Source: an uncultured Clostridia bacterium (GTDB lineage Bacteria; Bacillota; Clostridia; Oscillospirales; Oscillospiraceae). Taken from it: a stretch of 32,189 bases of DNA. The notes under the pieces were generated by a model. That model was not told the origin of the DNA and searched no databases. It was given only the letters and a program-made list of their open reading frames with translations. The stretch spans positions 1 to 32,189 of the forward strand of contig CAMVBX010000007.1 of assembly GCA_947165825.1 (NCBI GenBank). Direction: 5' to 3'. Positions within the stretch are counted from its first letter, which is position 1; each line of letters begins with the position of its first letter. Below are positions 1 to 8,234 of this stretch, one piece after another. The position numbers were made by a program, and so were the translations under genes.

Positions 1-591
1 GCGGTGGTGGCCAAGGCCAAGGCCGCCAATATGCCCAACGACAATATCAAGCGCACCATTGAAAAAGCCCTGGGCGCGGGCAGCACCGAGAATTACGAGC
101 GGGTCACTTATGAAGGCTATGGACCTTCCGGCGTTGCCATCATCGTGGAGGCGATGACGGATAACCGCAAGCGTACCGCTTCCGAAGTGCGGCATTACTT
201 CGATAAATACGGCGGCAATATGGGCGCCGAAGGCTGCGTCAGCTGGTCCTTTGACCGCCGGGGCGTGATCGTGATCGATAATGAAGAGGAAGAACTGGAT
301 GAGGATACGGTGATGATGGATGCGCTGGATGCCGGCGCGGACGATCTGAAAACCGACGAGGGGATCTTCACCGTATTTACCAATGATCCTGCGGCTTTCC
401 CCGGGGTGAGCGAAGCTTTGGAGAAAAAAGGCTATAAGCTCCTCAGCGCGCAGGAGGAAATGGTTCCCCAGAACTATGTGAAGCTGGACAGCGAAGACGA
501 CCTCAAAAACCTCAACAAGATGCTGGAGATGTTTGACGACAACGACGATGTGGAAAACGTCTTCCACAACTGTGAGAATGCGGAAGGTTAA
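1..591 (+). CDS. yebC: YebC/PmpR family transcriptional regulator / translation factor (5' truncated by window edge)
   Basis: VVAKAKAANMPNDNIKRTIEKALGAG...YEGYGPSGVAIIVEAMTDNRKRTASEVRHYFDKYGGNMG is a typical YebC sequence; frame is open to base 1 and the expected N-terminus is missing. Confidence 0.95.
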   Translation, partial: AVVAKAKAANMPNDNIKRTIEKALGAGSTENYERVTYEGYGPSGVAIIVEAMTDNRKRTASEVRHYFDKYGGNMGAEGCVSWSFDRRGVIVIDNEEEELDEDTVMMDALDAGADDLKTDEGIFTVFTNDPAAFPGVSEALEKKGYKLLSAQEEMVPQNYVKLDSEDDLKNLNKMLEMFDDNDDVENVFHNCENAEG

Positions 592-605
592 GCTGACCTT
601 TCCTG

Positions 606-635
606 CCGCCGGGCGCATCTGCGCCCGGCGGTTTT
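606..635 (+). terminator. Rho-independent terminator after yebC
   Basis: Perfect 11-bp stem CCGCCGGGCGC-ATCT-GCGCCCGGCGG followed by TTTT. Confidence 0.85.
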
Positions 636-708
636 GTCTGTCGGAATAATTCCGCCTTTGCCGGACATGCTATGGCCGAGCGAAACTGACGGAAATGAAG
701 GGATAAGC

Positions 709-1011
709 ATGAAAAAGATCTTTGTCCTGCTGTTGGCCATGCTGCTGGTATTGTCTCTGTTCGCCGGCTGCGATATGCGCAACGGCAAGGTGCGCAATTC
801 CCCGGATGTGACGGAAATGCCGGGCAACACGCCGGGTCATACGCCGATGGTGACGGATGTGCCTTCGCCCTCTGCGACCCATTCGCCTTTCCCCTCGGCG
901 ACCCATACGCCCGATACCGGCACGGTACCCGGAACAAGTCCGGAACCCACAGGGGGACCGAACGGCACCGCAGGCCCGAACATGAAAACCGCGCCGGGTC
1001 TCGGTATGTGA
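709..1011 (+). CDS. Small Pro/Thr-rich putative lipoprotein
   Basis: ATG at 709 gives MKKIFVLLLAMLLVLSLFAGCDMRNG, a signal peptide with lipobox LFAGC, then low-complexity P/T/G-rich tail (PSPSATHSPFPSATHTP). The ORF-track start at 634 is upstream of the signal peptide. Confidence 0.7.
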   Translation: MKKIFVLLLAMLLVLSLFAGCDMRNGKVRNSPDVTEMPGNTPGHTPMVTDVPSPSATHSPFPSATHTPDTGTVPGTSPEPTGGPNGTAGPNMKTAPGLGM

Positions 1012-1021
1012 AAAACGAGAA

Positions 1022-1060
1022 AAACGGCTCGCCGGAGAAGCCTCCGACGGGTCGTTTTTT
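1022..1060 (+). terminator. Rho-independent terminator after the lipoprotein gene
   Basis: Imperfect hairpin CGGCTCGCCGGAG-AAGC-CTCCGACGGGTCG followed by TTTTTT. Confidence 0.75.
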
Positions 1061-1154
1061 GCTCATTTTTGAAAGAGTTTTCTTCAGTCTATTCTTTTTC
1101 CCGACATTTTCACATCCTCAATTGTATTCACAGTGAGAGGGGGGATAAGCCCGG

Positions 1155-1652
1155 ATGACATACGCTTCGCCGCGAACGGACGAAGAGATTGCGGAAATCT
1201 ACACACGCCACAGCAAAATGCTTTTCCGCGTTTGTTTCGCGTACATGAAGAACCCAATGGATACCGAGGATGCGGTACAGGAGACTTTCTTTCATCTGGT
1301 CAGAAGCGGACCGGCCTTTGTCAGCGCTGAGCACGAAAAAGCGTGGCTCATCAGAACCGCTTCGAACATATGCAAAAATGCCCTGCGGCACTGGTGGAGG
1401 AAACGGGAAAACATCGAGGATTTTCGGGACTTACAAAGCGAGGAGAGGGTCGAGACCGATGAAGTGTTCCAAGCGGTCATGGACCTGCCCGAGAAGTACA
1501 AAACCGTGGTTTACCTCTATTATTATGAAGGATATACCGGCGCGGAGATTGCCGGGATCCTGAATAAACCGAAATCCACGATCCGGAATCACTTGCGCGA
1601 AGCCCGCGTTTTTCTCAAAGAAAGGTTAGGTGATGATTTCCATGATGAATAA
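1155..1652 (+). CDS. ECF-type sigma-70 family RNA polymerase sigma factor
   Basis: Region 2-like FRVCFAYMKNPMDTEDAVQETFFHLV and region 4-like LPEKYKTVVYLYYYEGYTGAEIAGILNKPKSTIRNHLREARVFLKERL. Confidence 0.9.
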   Translation: MTYASPRTDEEIAEIYTRHSKMLFRVCFAYMKNPMDTEDAVQETFFHLVRSGPAFVSAEHEKAWLIRTASNICKNALRHWWRKRENIEDFRDLQSEERVETDEVFQAVMDLPEKYKTVVYLYYYEGYTGAEIAGILNKPKSTIRNHLREARVFLKERLGDDFHDE

Positions 1653-2457
1653 CCAAATCGCTGCTTCCTGGAACAAAATCGAACCAGACGACGCTGCCGA
1701 TCATCGTATGCTTTCTGCGATCCTGGAGCGAAACCACGCCGTTCAGAAGAAGGCATCAGGCGCAATAATCAGATCCGGAAGATCTCTGCGCCGATCCGCC
1801 GCGATTGCGCTTGCGGCCTGCATGATCCTTGCCCTTGGCATTACGGCCTTAGCCGTCAACAAATGGACCGGATATGCGGATACGGAAGGACTGTCGCAGG
1901 CGGAGATCCAAAGTCTGCTGCGGCAATATGCTCCGAGGATAACCCGTCAACTCATCGAGCCGGACGGAACGGTCCATTATCTGGATGACCAGAACAACGA
2001 AGTGATGGCGTTAAGCGCAAAGGACGCCGCAAAGTATGACGCTGAAATCCGGCAGGCGCAGGAACAGGCTGTCAGGGAGAGCACAGACCTGATCGATGCG
2101 GACAGTCTCGGATCTGTTCCCAAAGGGATCACAGTGGTTCCGGTGTCGGATGACGGGACTTTCCATGATTTTGCGCTGGGGAACGGATATATGGTCCTGC
2201 TCTGTACAGAGGAGGAAAAGCCGTTTTCCCTCCGTGCGGGGGCCACGGTAACGATCCGCCTGGAGGCAAATGATGCATGCGGCATGTCATTCGGCGTGAC
2301 GCTGGCCGGTGAGGAAATAGCCAGGACATACGCAAAGGCGCAGGAGCATCTGTTTTCTTATACCGTGCCGTCTGACGGCGAATACTGTTTCGCTCTGATG
2401 TATGCCGGCTCCGATGCGAGCAGCTTTCAAAACTGCGTACTTACGATCAGAGGATAA
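1645..2457 (+). CDS. Putative anti-sigma factor / membrane protein partner of the upstream ECF sigma factor
   Basis: Overlaps the sigma stop (possible starts GTG1630, ATG1633, ATG1642, ATG1645); basic N-terminal region, one TM segment (SAAIALAACMILALGITALAV) and a large predicted extracytoplasmic domain. Confidence 0.6.
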   Translation: MNNQIAASWNKIEPDDAADHRMLSAILERNHAVQKKASGAIIRSGRSLRRSAAIALAACMILALGITALAVNKWTGYADTEGLSQAEIQSLLRQYAPRITRQLIEPDGTVHYLDDQNNEVMALSAKDAAKYDAEIRQAQEQAVRESTDLIDADSLGSVPKGITVVPVSDDGTFHDFALGNGYMVLLCTEEEKPFSLRAGATVTIRLEANDACGMSFGVTLAGEEIARTYAKAQEHLFSYTVPSDGEYCFALMYAGSDASSFQNCVLTIRG

Positions 2458-2544
2458 AGACAGAATCCAATTTTCCGGCAACGCGTTTCCGTATCATGCA
2501 GTCATACCAAACAGGAGCAGCGCAGGCTTCGGCATGTGAAACAG

Positions 2545-2580
2545 ACCCCACCAGACTGATGCCCGGTGGGGTACTTTCTT
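2545..2580. terminator. Hairpin between convergent genes (weak U tract)
   Basis: ACCCCACC (2545-2552) pairs with GGTGGGGT (2565-2572), followed by ACTTTCTT. Confidence 0.45.
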
Positions 2581-2606
2581 GCCCGCTTTTCAAGCGGCCT
2601 GTTCTT

Positions 2607-3038
2607 CTACTGCTTTCTCGCCTTCAGGTAGCCCTTATATGCGGTGATATAGACGACCCGGTCGTTATCGGGATCGGTATACAGCTCCGCTTCCAGCGTC
2701 CAGTCGGAGGAAAGATCCTCCCCGGATCTCTTCGGATTCTCCGCGAAAACCAGGCTCCCGGCCAACACATAGCCCTCCGGCAGCTCATAGACCAGGTCTT
2801 CGGAGATGGCGTCAGATATGCGGTATATCCCGCCGTTCCAGCGGATCGTGTAAGCTTTGCTGAATACGCCGCTGAAAAACAGGACAAGAACCAGGGCGAC
2901 GGCAAGGACCGGAACGAGGATCAGCAGTATCTTTTTCCCGGAGATCGGGCTGGCGCGTTTCGACTGTTCCAGCGCCTGCATGCGCTGCAGCTGCTGCTGT
3001 TCACGGACGGCATTTGGATCGACATTCGGAAATCCCAT
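2607..3038 (-). CDS. Hypothetical single-TM protein
   Basis: MGFPNVDPNAVREQQQLQRMQALEQSKRASPISGKKILLILVPVLAVALVLVLFFSG; start preceded by AGGAGG on the minus strand; lies directly after the anti-sigma-like gene. Confidence 0.65.
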   Translation of the reverse strand: MGFPNVDPNAVREQQQLQRMQALEQSKRASPISGKKILLILVPVLAVALVLVLFFSGVFSKAYTIRWNGGIYRISDAISEDLVYELPEGYVLAGSLVFAENPKRSGEDLSSDWTLEAELYTDPDNDRVVYITAYKGYLKARKQ

Positions 3039-3048
3039 ATTGCGCCTC

Positions 3049-4125
3049 CTAGCTTCCGCTTATACTGAGCGGGTATTCACGGCCCTGGATGACCACGGCC
3101 TTCACCTTGCGAATATCCAAGAACCGGGCGAATCGGACAGACAAATACGACCGATGCGTCCCGTTGGGCATCTGCGTTCCGCCCCAGCCGATTTCTTCCA
3201 AATATTCCGCATCGGCAAACTGCTCCGCCCGGGCTCCGAGCCGGCTGCCGTCCGAAAACAGGAGGTATACGTCATAGATCGGGAGCCCGGCGGACAGGGA
3301 ATCATCCCCCTCCCATTCTGCATAGACGTCGACCCATAGCCCGAAGGGGGAGAGCTCGATCCTGCGGAAAACCCCCTCTTCTTCTCCGCCGAGGGCCAGG
3401 GGGCAGGGCTGAAAATCCGCCTCTGCGGAGAGAGCGGCAGGAATGTCTTCCAGACTGCCGTCCAGGGAGAACATACGCGAGATCTCCATACGCATGGAGC
3501 GAATAGCGCTTTGACTGCTTCGGATCAGGACGATATAGTAAGCGCAGGAATCCGTGTTTTCCTCCGTGTCCAGCCGTTCCAGCTGATAACCGGGTTTTAT
3601 CCGTGAAGGCGTTTCCAGGGCAAAGGTGAATTCCACATCCGGGAAGCGGCCTCCCAGACTGCTTCCGTCCAAGGTGCTGACGGAAAAGGCCACGAAATGC
3701 TCGTGCCCATCCGAAAGCGCGCTTTCCAGGGTGAGCCGTAGCCTGCCGTCGTCGACCTGAGCAAGATCGGCCAGAATGTATTGCTCCACGAAATCGGTGT
3801 TTTCCCGCCCGAACAGGGCGGCCAGGAACCGTTCGCCCCCCAGAGAGAGGGCAAGAACGCTGACGGCAGCCAGCAGTGTGATGACGGCGGCGATGAGCAG
3901 TGTGCGCGTGAGCTTTTTCCTTTTTCCCTTGACTGGAGTGCCGGACGGAAGAGTACAAGGTCCCGATCTCGTTTGCTCGGCCTCAGCGGTGATCCGCTCC
4001 TGTACGCGGCTGCGAATATGCGTAAGGATCGACGGTTCAAGGTCGGCAGTCATTCGGGGCGGACAGATTAAGCTTACTTCATCAACGGTCAGCCTGTCAA
4101 ATGCACGGATCAGAATATTCTCCAT
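3049..4125 (-). CDS. DUF4179-like anti-sigma factor / membrane protein
   Basis: Start MENILIRAFDRLTVDEVSLICPPRM at 4125 overlaps the upstream sigma stop (TAATG). TM segment LTRTLLIAAVITLLAAVSVLAL, then a beta-rich extracytoplasmic domain. The longer ORF to 4458 is an out-of-frame extension into the sigma gene. Confidence 0.65.
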   Translation of the reverse strand: MENILIRAFDRLTVDEVSLICPPRMTADLEPSILTHIRSRVQERITAEAEQTRSGPCTLPSGTPVKGKRKKLTRTLLIAAVITLLAAVSVLALSLGGERFLAALFGRENTDFVEQYILADLAQVDDGRLRLTLESALSDGHEHFVAFSVSTLDGSSLGGRFPDVEFTFALETPSRIKPGYQLERLDTEENTDSCAYYIVLIRSSQSAIRSMRMEISRMFSLDGSLEDIPAALSAEADFQPCPLALGGEEEGVFRRIELSPFGLWVDVYAEWEGDDSLSAGLPIYDVYLLFSDGSRLGARAEQFADAEYLEEIGWGGTQMPNGTHRSYLSVRFARFLDIRKVKAVVIQGREYPLSISGS

Positions 4126-4676
4126 TATGCTTTCCCTCCCCAGATCGTACGCAGCTTTTTCATGGCCCGGCTCAGGCGTGTGTCTACTGCGGAAGCCGTC
4201 ATGTTCAGATCCTCGGCAATTTCCCGGGATCGCTGACCGAAATAATATTTGCGGAAAATAATCGAACTGTCGGGTTCCCCAAGGCTTTCCACTGCGGCGA
4301 GCAGGCGTCTGCGTTCGTCTGCATCCAGAACGGCCTGTTCCGTATCGGCGGTGTCTGCCAGGGGGGTCAGAACCGGCGACGGCGCCGCCCGATCTCGCTC
4401 CCGGACAGATTTCCGAAACAGATTGACGGCACGATTTCTGGCGACAACCGCCGTCCATGCCTGGAGCGATCCCTTTTCCAGGTCGATCGTGTCGGCCTTT
4501 CGCAAAACCTCAAAAATGACATCGCTCACGCATTCCTCAATGTCCTCTTGGCTGGCTGTGCTTCCCGTCCTTCCGGAAACGATGGAGTACACCAGTCCGG
4601 CATACTGCGCCATAAACTGTTCTGCGCCCTTTTCCGGTTCCGCCTTCATCAGACGGAGCAAAGCATGATCCTCCAT
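4125..4676 (-). CDS. ECF-type sigma-70 family RNA polymerase sigma factor
   Basis: SQEDIEECVSDVIFEVLRKA...GSLQAWTAVVARNRAVNLFRK (region 2) and DSSIIFRKYYFGQRSREIAEDLNMTASAVDTRLSRAMKKLR (region 4). ATG at 4676 (MEDHALL) has AAGGAGG upstream; the track start at 4721 is a TTG. Confidence 0.85.
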   Translation of the reverse strand: MEDHALLRLMKAEPEKGAEQFMAQYAGLVYSIVSGRTGSTASQEDIEECVSDVIFEVLRKADTIDLEKGSLQAWTAVVARNRAVNLFRKSVRERDRAAPSPVLTPLADTADTEQAVLDADERRRLLAAVESLGEPDSSIIFRKYYFGQRSREIAEDLNMTASAVDTRLSRAMKKLRTIWGGKA

Positions 4677-4781
4677 CCCATCAGCCTCCTTCCCGTTGTA
4701 TTTCGTCACTGGATTATTCAATCTGAATCAGCAGAATCTTACACGGTTTTTCGGGTTTTGCATCAGCGCGGACAGAAGTGG

Positions 4782-4810
4782 TTGCTTCCGGCAGGTCCCT
4801 CTGATAAAAT
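4782..4810 (+). promoter_or_regulatory. Candidate sigma-A promoter for the cupin gene
   Basis: TTGCTT (4782-4787), 17-nt spacer, TAAAAT (4805-4810). Confidence 0.5.
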
Positions 4811-4837
4811 AAAGGCAATCAATCGGCAAGGGAGCGG

Positions 4838-5305
4838 ATGACATTGATTTATGAAAACGGACAGGGCGGGGAGTATGGGAAGTACTTCGTTCAGACCCTT
4901 CAGTGCCCGCCGAATATGGGTACGCCCGAGTATCAGGAGCTGTACCGGAAGTTTTCCCATCGCATACTGTGGATGGATGGAAACGTGGTGCCCGGCGCCT
5001 TTCAGATGAACACCGCCTGGTATTATGCGGTGCCCCAGCGGGATCCCATTTTTGAAGAGCATTCCCACCCCTACTGCGAGCTTCTGGGCTTTTTCGGTTC
5101 TGACCCGGAAGATCCCTATGATCTTCATGCGGAGATGCTCTTTACCCTGGGGGGAGAGGTGCATCGGCTTACCCGGTCCAGCATGATCTTCATCCCGGAG
5201 AATTTGCCCCATAACCCCATGCGCATCCTTCGGGTGGACAAGCCCATGTTCCATTTCTCCATCGTGCCCAACAGCACCTATGACGGAACGAATACCTATA
5301 AATAA
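4838..5305 (+). CDS. Cupin-fold domain protein of unknown function
   Basis: FEEHSHPYCELLGFFG...RLTRSSMIFIPENLPHNPMRI has the His-rich two-motif layout of cupins. Confidence 0.55.
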   Translation: MTLIYENGQGGEYGKYFVQTLQCPPNMGTPEYQELYRKFSHRILWMDGNVVPGAFQMNTAWYYAVPQRDPIFEEHSHPYCELLGFFGSDPEDPYDLHAEMLFTLGGEVHRLTRSSMIFIPENLPHNPMRILRVDKPMFHFSIVPNSTYDGTNTYK

Positions 5306-5310
5306 AGTCT

Positions 5311-5348
5311 GCCGGGCGGCCTGATGATGACAGGCCGCCCGGCGCGTT
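5311..5348. terminator. Hairpin terminator between convergent genes
   Basis: GCCGGGCGGCCT (5311-5322) pairs with AGGCCGCCCGGC (5332-5343); on the minus strand it is followed by AGACTTTATTT. Confidence 0.7.
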
Positions 5349-5363
5349 TCTCCGGAGCAGCGA

Positions 5364-6683
5364 TTATCGGTACAGCGTCTTTCCTTCCGCACTGGTCAGA
5401 TTATATGCGCAGAAGGGGACCATCCCGTACCGGGGATCGGATTCGCAGATATAGCAGCGGCGGAGCCGATCCAGATCCAGATTCCAGGCATCCTGAAACA
5501 GCATGCCGGAAATGGCCAGAGTGTTGTTGTGGGCCTCCGCCAGGAAATCCTCGAAACCCTGGGGCTCGGAGGCCGAGCCGTCCTCACTTTTTACCCTGAG
5601 CTTCGCGCCGCTCCACTGCCTCGCCACGCTGGTTCGGGACTGGGCGGAGGTGGTGCCGCAGCAGCAGGAATCCCCCCTCTTTTTCAAGGGCTTCAGAGCG
5701 CCGGAGGGAAGCTTCATATAGCTGGCGTGGAAGGAGCAATAGGCGTTTTCCGCACCGCCGCCGGTGAAATCCTTCGCCTTCATCCGGCCGCCGGTCTGCT
5801 TTTCCAACTCCTCCAGCAGCCAGGGGATGGTGATGCGCTTTTCTTCGGGAGAGAGCGCGCAGCGCCCGAAATAACTGATGGGCTGGAAATGTACTCCGCG
5901 TACGGCGGGCATATGCTCCTCAGCAAAGCGCAGGATACTGCCGATCTCCCCATCGTTTACGCCGGGAGCCAGAGTCGGCACCAGCACGACGCCCAGACCC
6001 GCCTCCGCGCAGCGCCGGATGGCGGCCAGCTTCCTGAGCAGCAGGGGTTTTCCCCGAAGCGTCTCATAGACCTTATCCTTCAGCCCGTCGAACTGGAGGA
6101 ACACGGTGCTGAGCCCCGCTTCCTTCAGCTCCCGGGCATAGTCCTTCTGGGCTGCCAGCCGCAGACCGTTGGTGTTGAGCTGGAAAAAGGTAAAACCCTT
6201 GGAAAGCCCCATCCGGATGATCTCCGGCAGATCATCCCGCATGGTGGGTTCCCCGCCGCTGAGCTGGAGATTATAGGGGCCGCCGTGGGCCATGAGCCAA
6301 TCCATCTGCCTGCCGATGTTCTCCAGATCGGGGTCCTCGCCGCTGTCTCCGGCTGAAGCAAAGCACACCGGACAACGGAGATTGCAGCGCTTGGTAAGCT
6401 CCAGCAAAACGCAGCAGCCGCTCCGTTCATGGGCTTCACAGAGTCCACAGTCCAAGGGACAGCCCCGGTCTTCCGCCTTGACGTTTTGCAGCCTGTCGAT
6501 CCGGGCGTTGGCCGTGTCCCAATTCCGCCAGCTATCCGCATCCCCGGCCCATACCAGGACCCGGAAATTGCCGTGTTCCGGGCAGGTTTTCTGCATATAG
6601 ATCCCGTCTTCCTGCTCCTCCAGCACCGCATCCAGCACCCGGAGGCAATGCGGACATACGCTTTTCGTGGTTTTCAGGATCAT
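5364..6683 (-). CDS. Radical SAM protein, TrsS/tetraether-synthase (Tes)-like family
   Basis: SVCPHC, KTCPEHG, GCPLDCGLCEAHE, radical SAM CNLRCPVC, SGGEPTMRDDLPEI, C-terminal CCCG, CYICESDPRYGMVPFCAYNLTSAEGKTLYR. Confidence 0.7.
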   Translation of the reverse strand: MILKTTKSVCPHCLRVLDAVLEEQEDGIYMQKTCPEHGNFRVLVWAGDADSWRNWDTANARIDRLQNVKAEDRGCPLDCGLCEAHERSGCCVLLELTKRCNLRCPVCFASAGDSGEDPDLENIGRQMDWLMAHGGPYNLQLSGGEPTMRDDLPEIIRMGLSKGFTFFQLNTNGLRLAAQKDYARELKEAGLSTVFLQFDGLKDKVYETLRGKPLLLRKLAAIRRCAEAGLGVVLVPTLAPGVNDGEIGSILRFAEEHMPAVRGVHFQPISYFGRCALSPEEKRITIPWLLEELEKQTGGRMKAKDFTGGGAENAYCSFHASYMKLPSGALKPLKKRGDSCCCGTTSAQSRTSVARQWSGAKLRVKSEDGSASEPQGFEDFLAEAHNNTLAISGMLFQDAWNLDLDRLRRCYICESDPRYGMVPFCAYNLTSAEGKTLYR

Positions 6684-6721
6684 GGTTTGTTCTCCTTTAC
6701 TTTGTTCTCGCTTCTGATCCC

Positions 6722-6750
6722 ACTATAGCACGGGGCGGCTTTTCCCGCAA
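6722..6750 (-). promoter_or_regulatory. Candidate sigma-A promoter for the radical SAM gene
   Basis: Minus strand TTGCGG, 17-nt spacer, TATAGT. Confidence 0.5.
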
Positions 6751-6768
6751 GGCCGGGGCAAACCTGCC

Positions 6769-6797
6769 TTGAAAAGCGCATACCCCTGTGCTAAACT
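6769..6797 (+). promoter_or_regulatory. Candidate sigma-A promoter for the 6839 gene
   Basis: TTGAAA (6769-6774), 17-nt spacer, TAAACT (6792-6797). Confidence 0.45.
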
Positions 6798-6838
6798 GAA
6801 AACTGTGAAAAAATCCCTCTGCAAAGGAGGATCCGGGC

Positions 6839-7450
6839 ATGGAAGAAAAACCGAACAGAGGCTTCGGATACTGGTTCACCAACGTCTTCTGGTACCATTA
6901 CGGGAAGATCGCCATCCTGGTGGTCGTGCTGGCGATCATTGCCGTCTGGCTGACTGTGGATGCCCTGCATAAAGAAAAGTATGATCTGAATCTGGTGGTC
7001 GCGGCCAACGGCCCTGTGGCGGATGCCAACGCAGAAGCGCTTCATGCGGCACTGATGAAAGAAGCCGTGGACGTGAACGGGGACGGAAAGGTCCTGATCA
7101 ATATCCAGACCATCGACCTGTCCGATCCCGAAAATCTGGAAGGAAATCAGCAGAGGCTGATGCTGTACCTGGCCCTGCCGGAGTATACCCTGTTCCTGCT
7201 GGATGAAGACCGGAGCTCCCTGTTCTGCGGGAAGGAAGACACCTTCCAGCCTCTGGCCAATTACGGAATCCGCACCGATGATCCAACCGGCCTTCGGATC
7301 TACGTGGGGGATAAACCGCTGATGCGGGATCTGGGGGGCTTTGCGTACTATGCCTCCATTTCTGACTGGACGGTCAGCGGAAAAGGCAGCAAAGCCATGA
7401 CCCAGGCGGGGGTGAACGCGCTGCAGCTGATCCTGAACACGGAAGAATAA
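6839..7450 (+). CDS. Hypothetical single-TM membrane protein
   Basis: RBS AAAGGAGG upstream; TM segment IAILVVVLAIIAVWLTV; contains EF-hand/dockerin-like loop DVNGDGKVLI. Confidence 0.75.
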   Translation: MEEKPNRGFGYWFTNVFWYHYGKIAILVVVLAIIAVWLTVDALHKEKYDLNLVVAANGPVADANAEALHAALMKEAVDVNGDGKVLINIQTIDLSDPENLEGNQQRLMLYLALPEYTLFLLDEDRSSLFCGKEDTFQPLANYGIRTDDPTGLRIYVGDKPLMRDLGGFAYYASISDWTVSGKGSKAMTQAGVNALQLILNTEE

Positions 7451-7480
7451 GCGCGTTTGTGCGGTTTGGAGATACAGAGA

Positions 7481-8233
7481 ATGATGATTACCAGCCGGAA
7501 GAATCCGGTGATCGGAGAATATCGCCGCCTTGCGGCAGAACGGGCGTACCGGGCGGAGATGCGCTCCTGCCTGGGGCAGGGGAGAAAGCTGCTGGACGAG
7601 GCGCTTGATGCGGGGCTGCAAGTGAGCAGCGTGATGTCCGCCGAACCGGTGGAAGGGCTTGATCCCTCCGTCAGCCGGTATCTGGTGAAACCGGAGCTGC
7701 TGGACTATATTTCCCCGATGAAGTCTGCCCCGGAGCTGCTGTTCGTCTGCCGGATCCCGGAGCCTGGACCCGTAGACGGTGCCCGGCTGCTTCTGGCGGA
7801 GGATCTTCAGGATCCGGGGAACGTGGGAACGCTGATCCGAACGGCGAATGCCTTCGGGTTTGACGGGATCATCCTGGCCGGCGCCTGCGCGGATCCCTTC
7901 GGCCCCAAGGCGGTCCGGGCATCCATGGGCGCGGTGTTCCGCCGGAAGGTCTGGATGCTGCCCTCGGACAAGGCGATTGGCGAACTGAAGAAGCAGGAGA
8001 TTCCGCTGATTGCGGCCGCGCTGCGGGCGGATGCCGTGACGGCGGGGGAATATGCGTTCCCCGACCGGTTGGCCCTGGCCATCGGCAATGAGGGACATGG
8101 CCTTTCTGCGGAGATGCTGGCTGCTGCGGACCGGGTGGTGCGCATCCCCATGGAGCCCGGAGCGGAGTCCCTGAATGCCGGGGCTGCGGCCGCTGTTTTG
8201 CTCTGGGAGGTCTATCGGAGAAGGGGGAAATAA
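7481..8233 (+). CDS. TrmH/SpoU-family RNA methyltransferase
   Basis: ITSRKNPVIGEYRRL start; LLLAEDLQDPGNVGTLIRTANAFGFDGIIL, KAVRASMGAVFR, LALAIGNEGHGLS, IPMEPGAESLNAGAAAAVLLWE. ATG 7481 is the likely start. Confidence 0.92.
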   Translation: MMITSRKNPVIGEYRRLAAERAYRAEMRSCLGQGRKLLDEALDAGLQVSSVMSAEPVEGLDPSVSRYLVKPELLDYISPMKSAPELLFVCRIPEPGPVDGARLLLAEDLQDPGNVGTLIRTANAFGFDGIILAGACADPFGPKAVRASMGAVFRRKVWMLPSDKAIGELKKQEIPLIAAALRADAVTAGEYAFPDRLALAIGNEGHGLSAEMLAAADRVVRIPMEPGAESLNAGAAAAVLLWEVYRRRGK

Positions 8234-8234
8234 G

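Noticed and set aside
1061-1154. Promoter of the plus-strand ECF sigma gene
   Set aside because: AT-rich stretch with TTGAAA but no convincing -10 at proper spacing; an ECF-type autoregulated promoter could not be identified by eye.
3049-4458. Extended 469-aa version of the anti-sigma-like protein
   Set aside because: The N-terminal 111 residues overlap the sigma gene in another frame; the ATG at 4125 coupled to the sigma stop is the better start.
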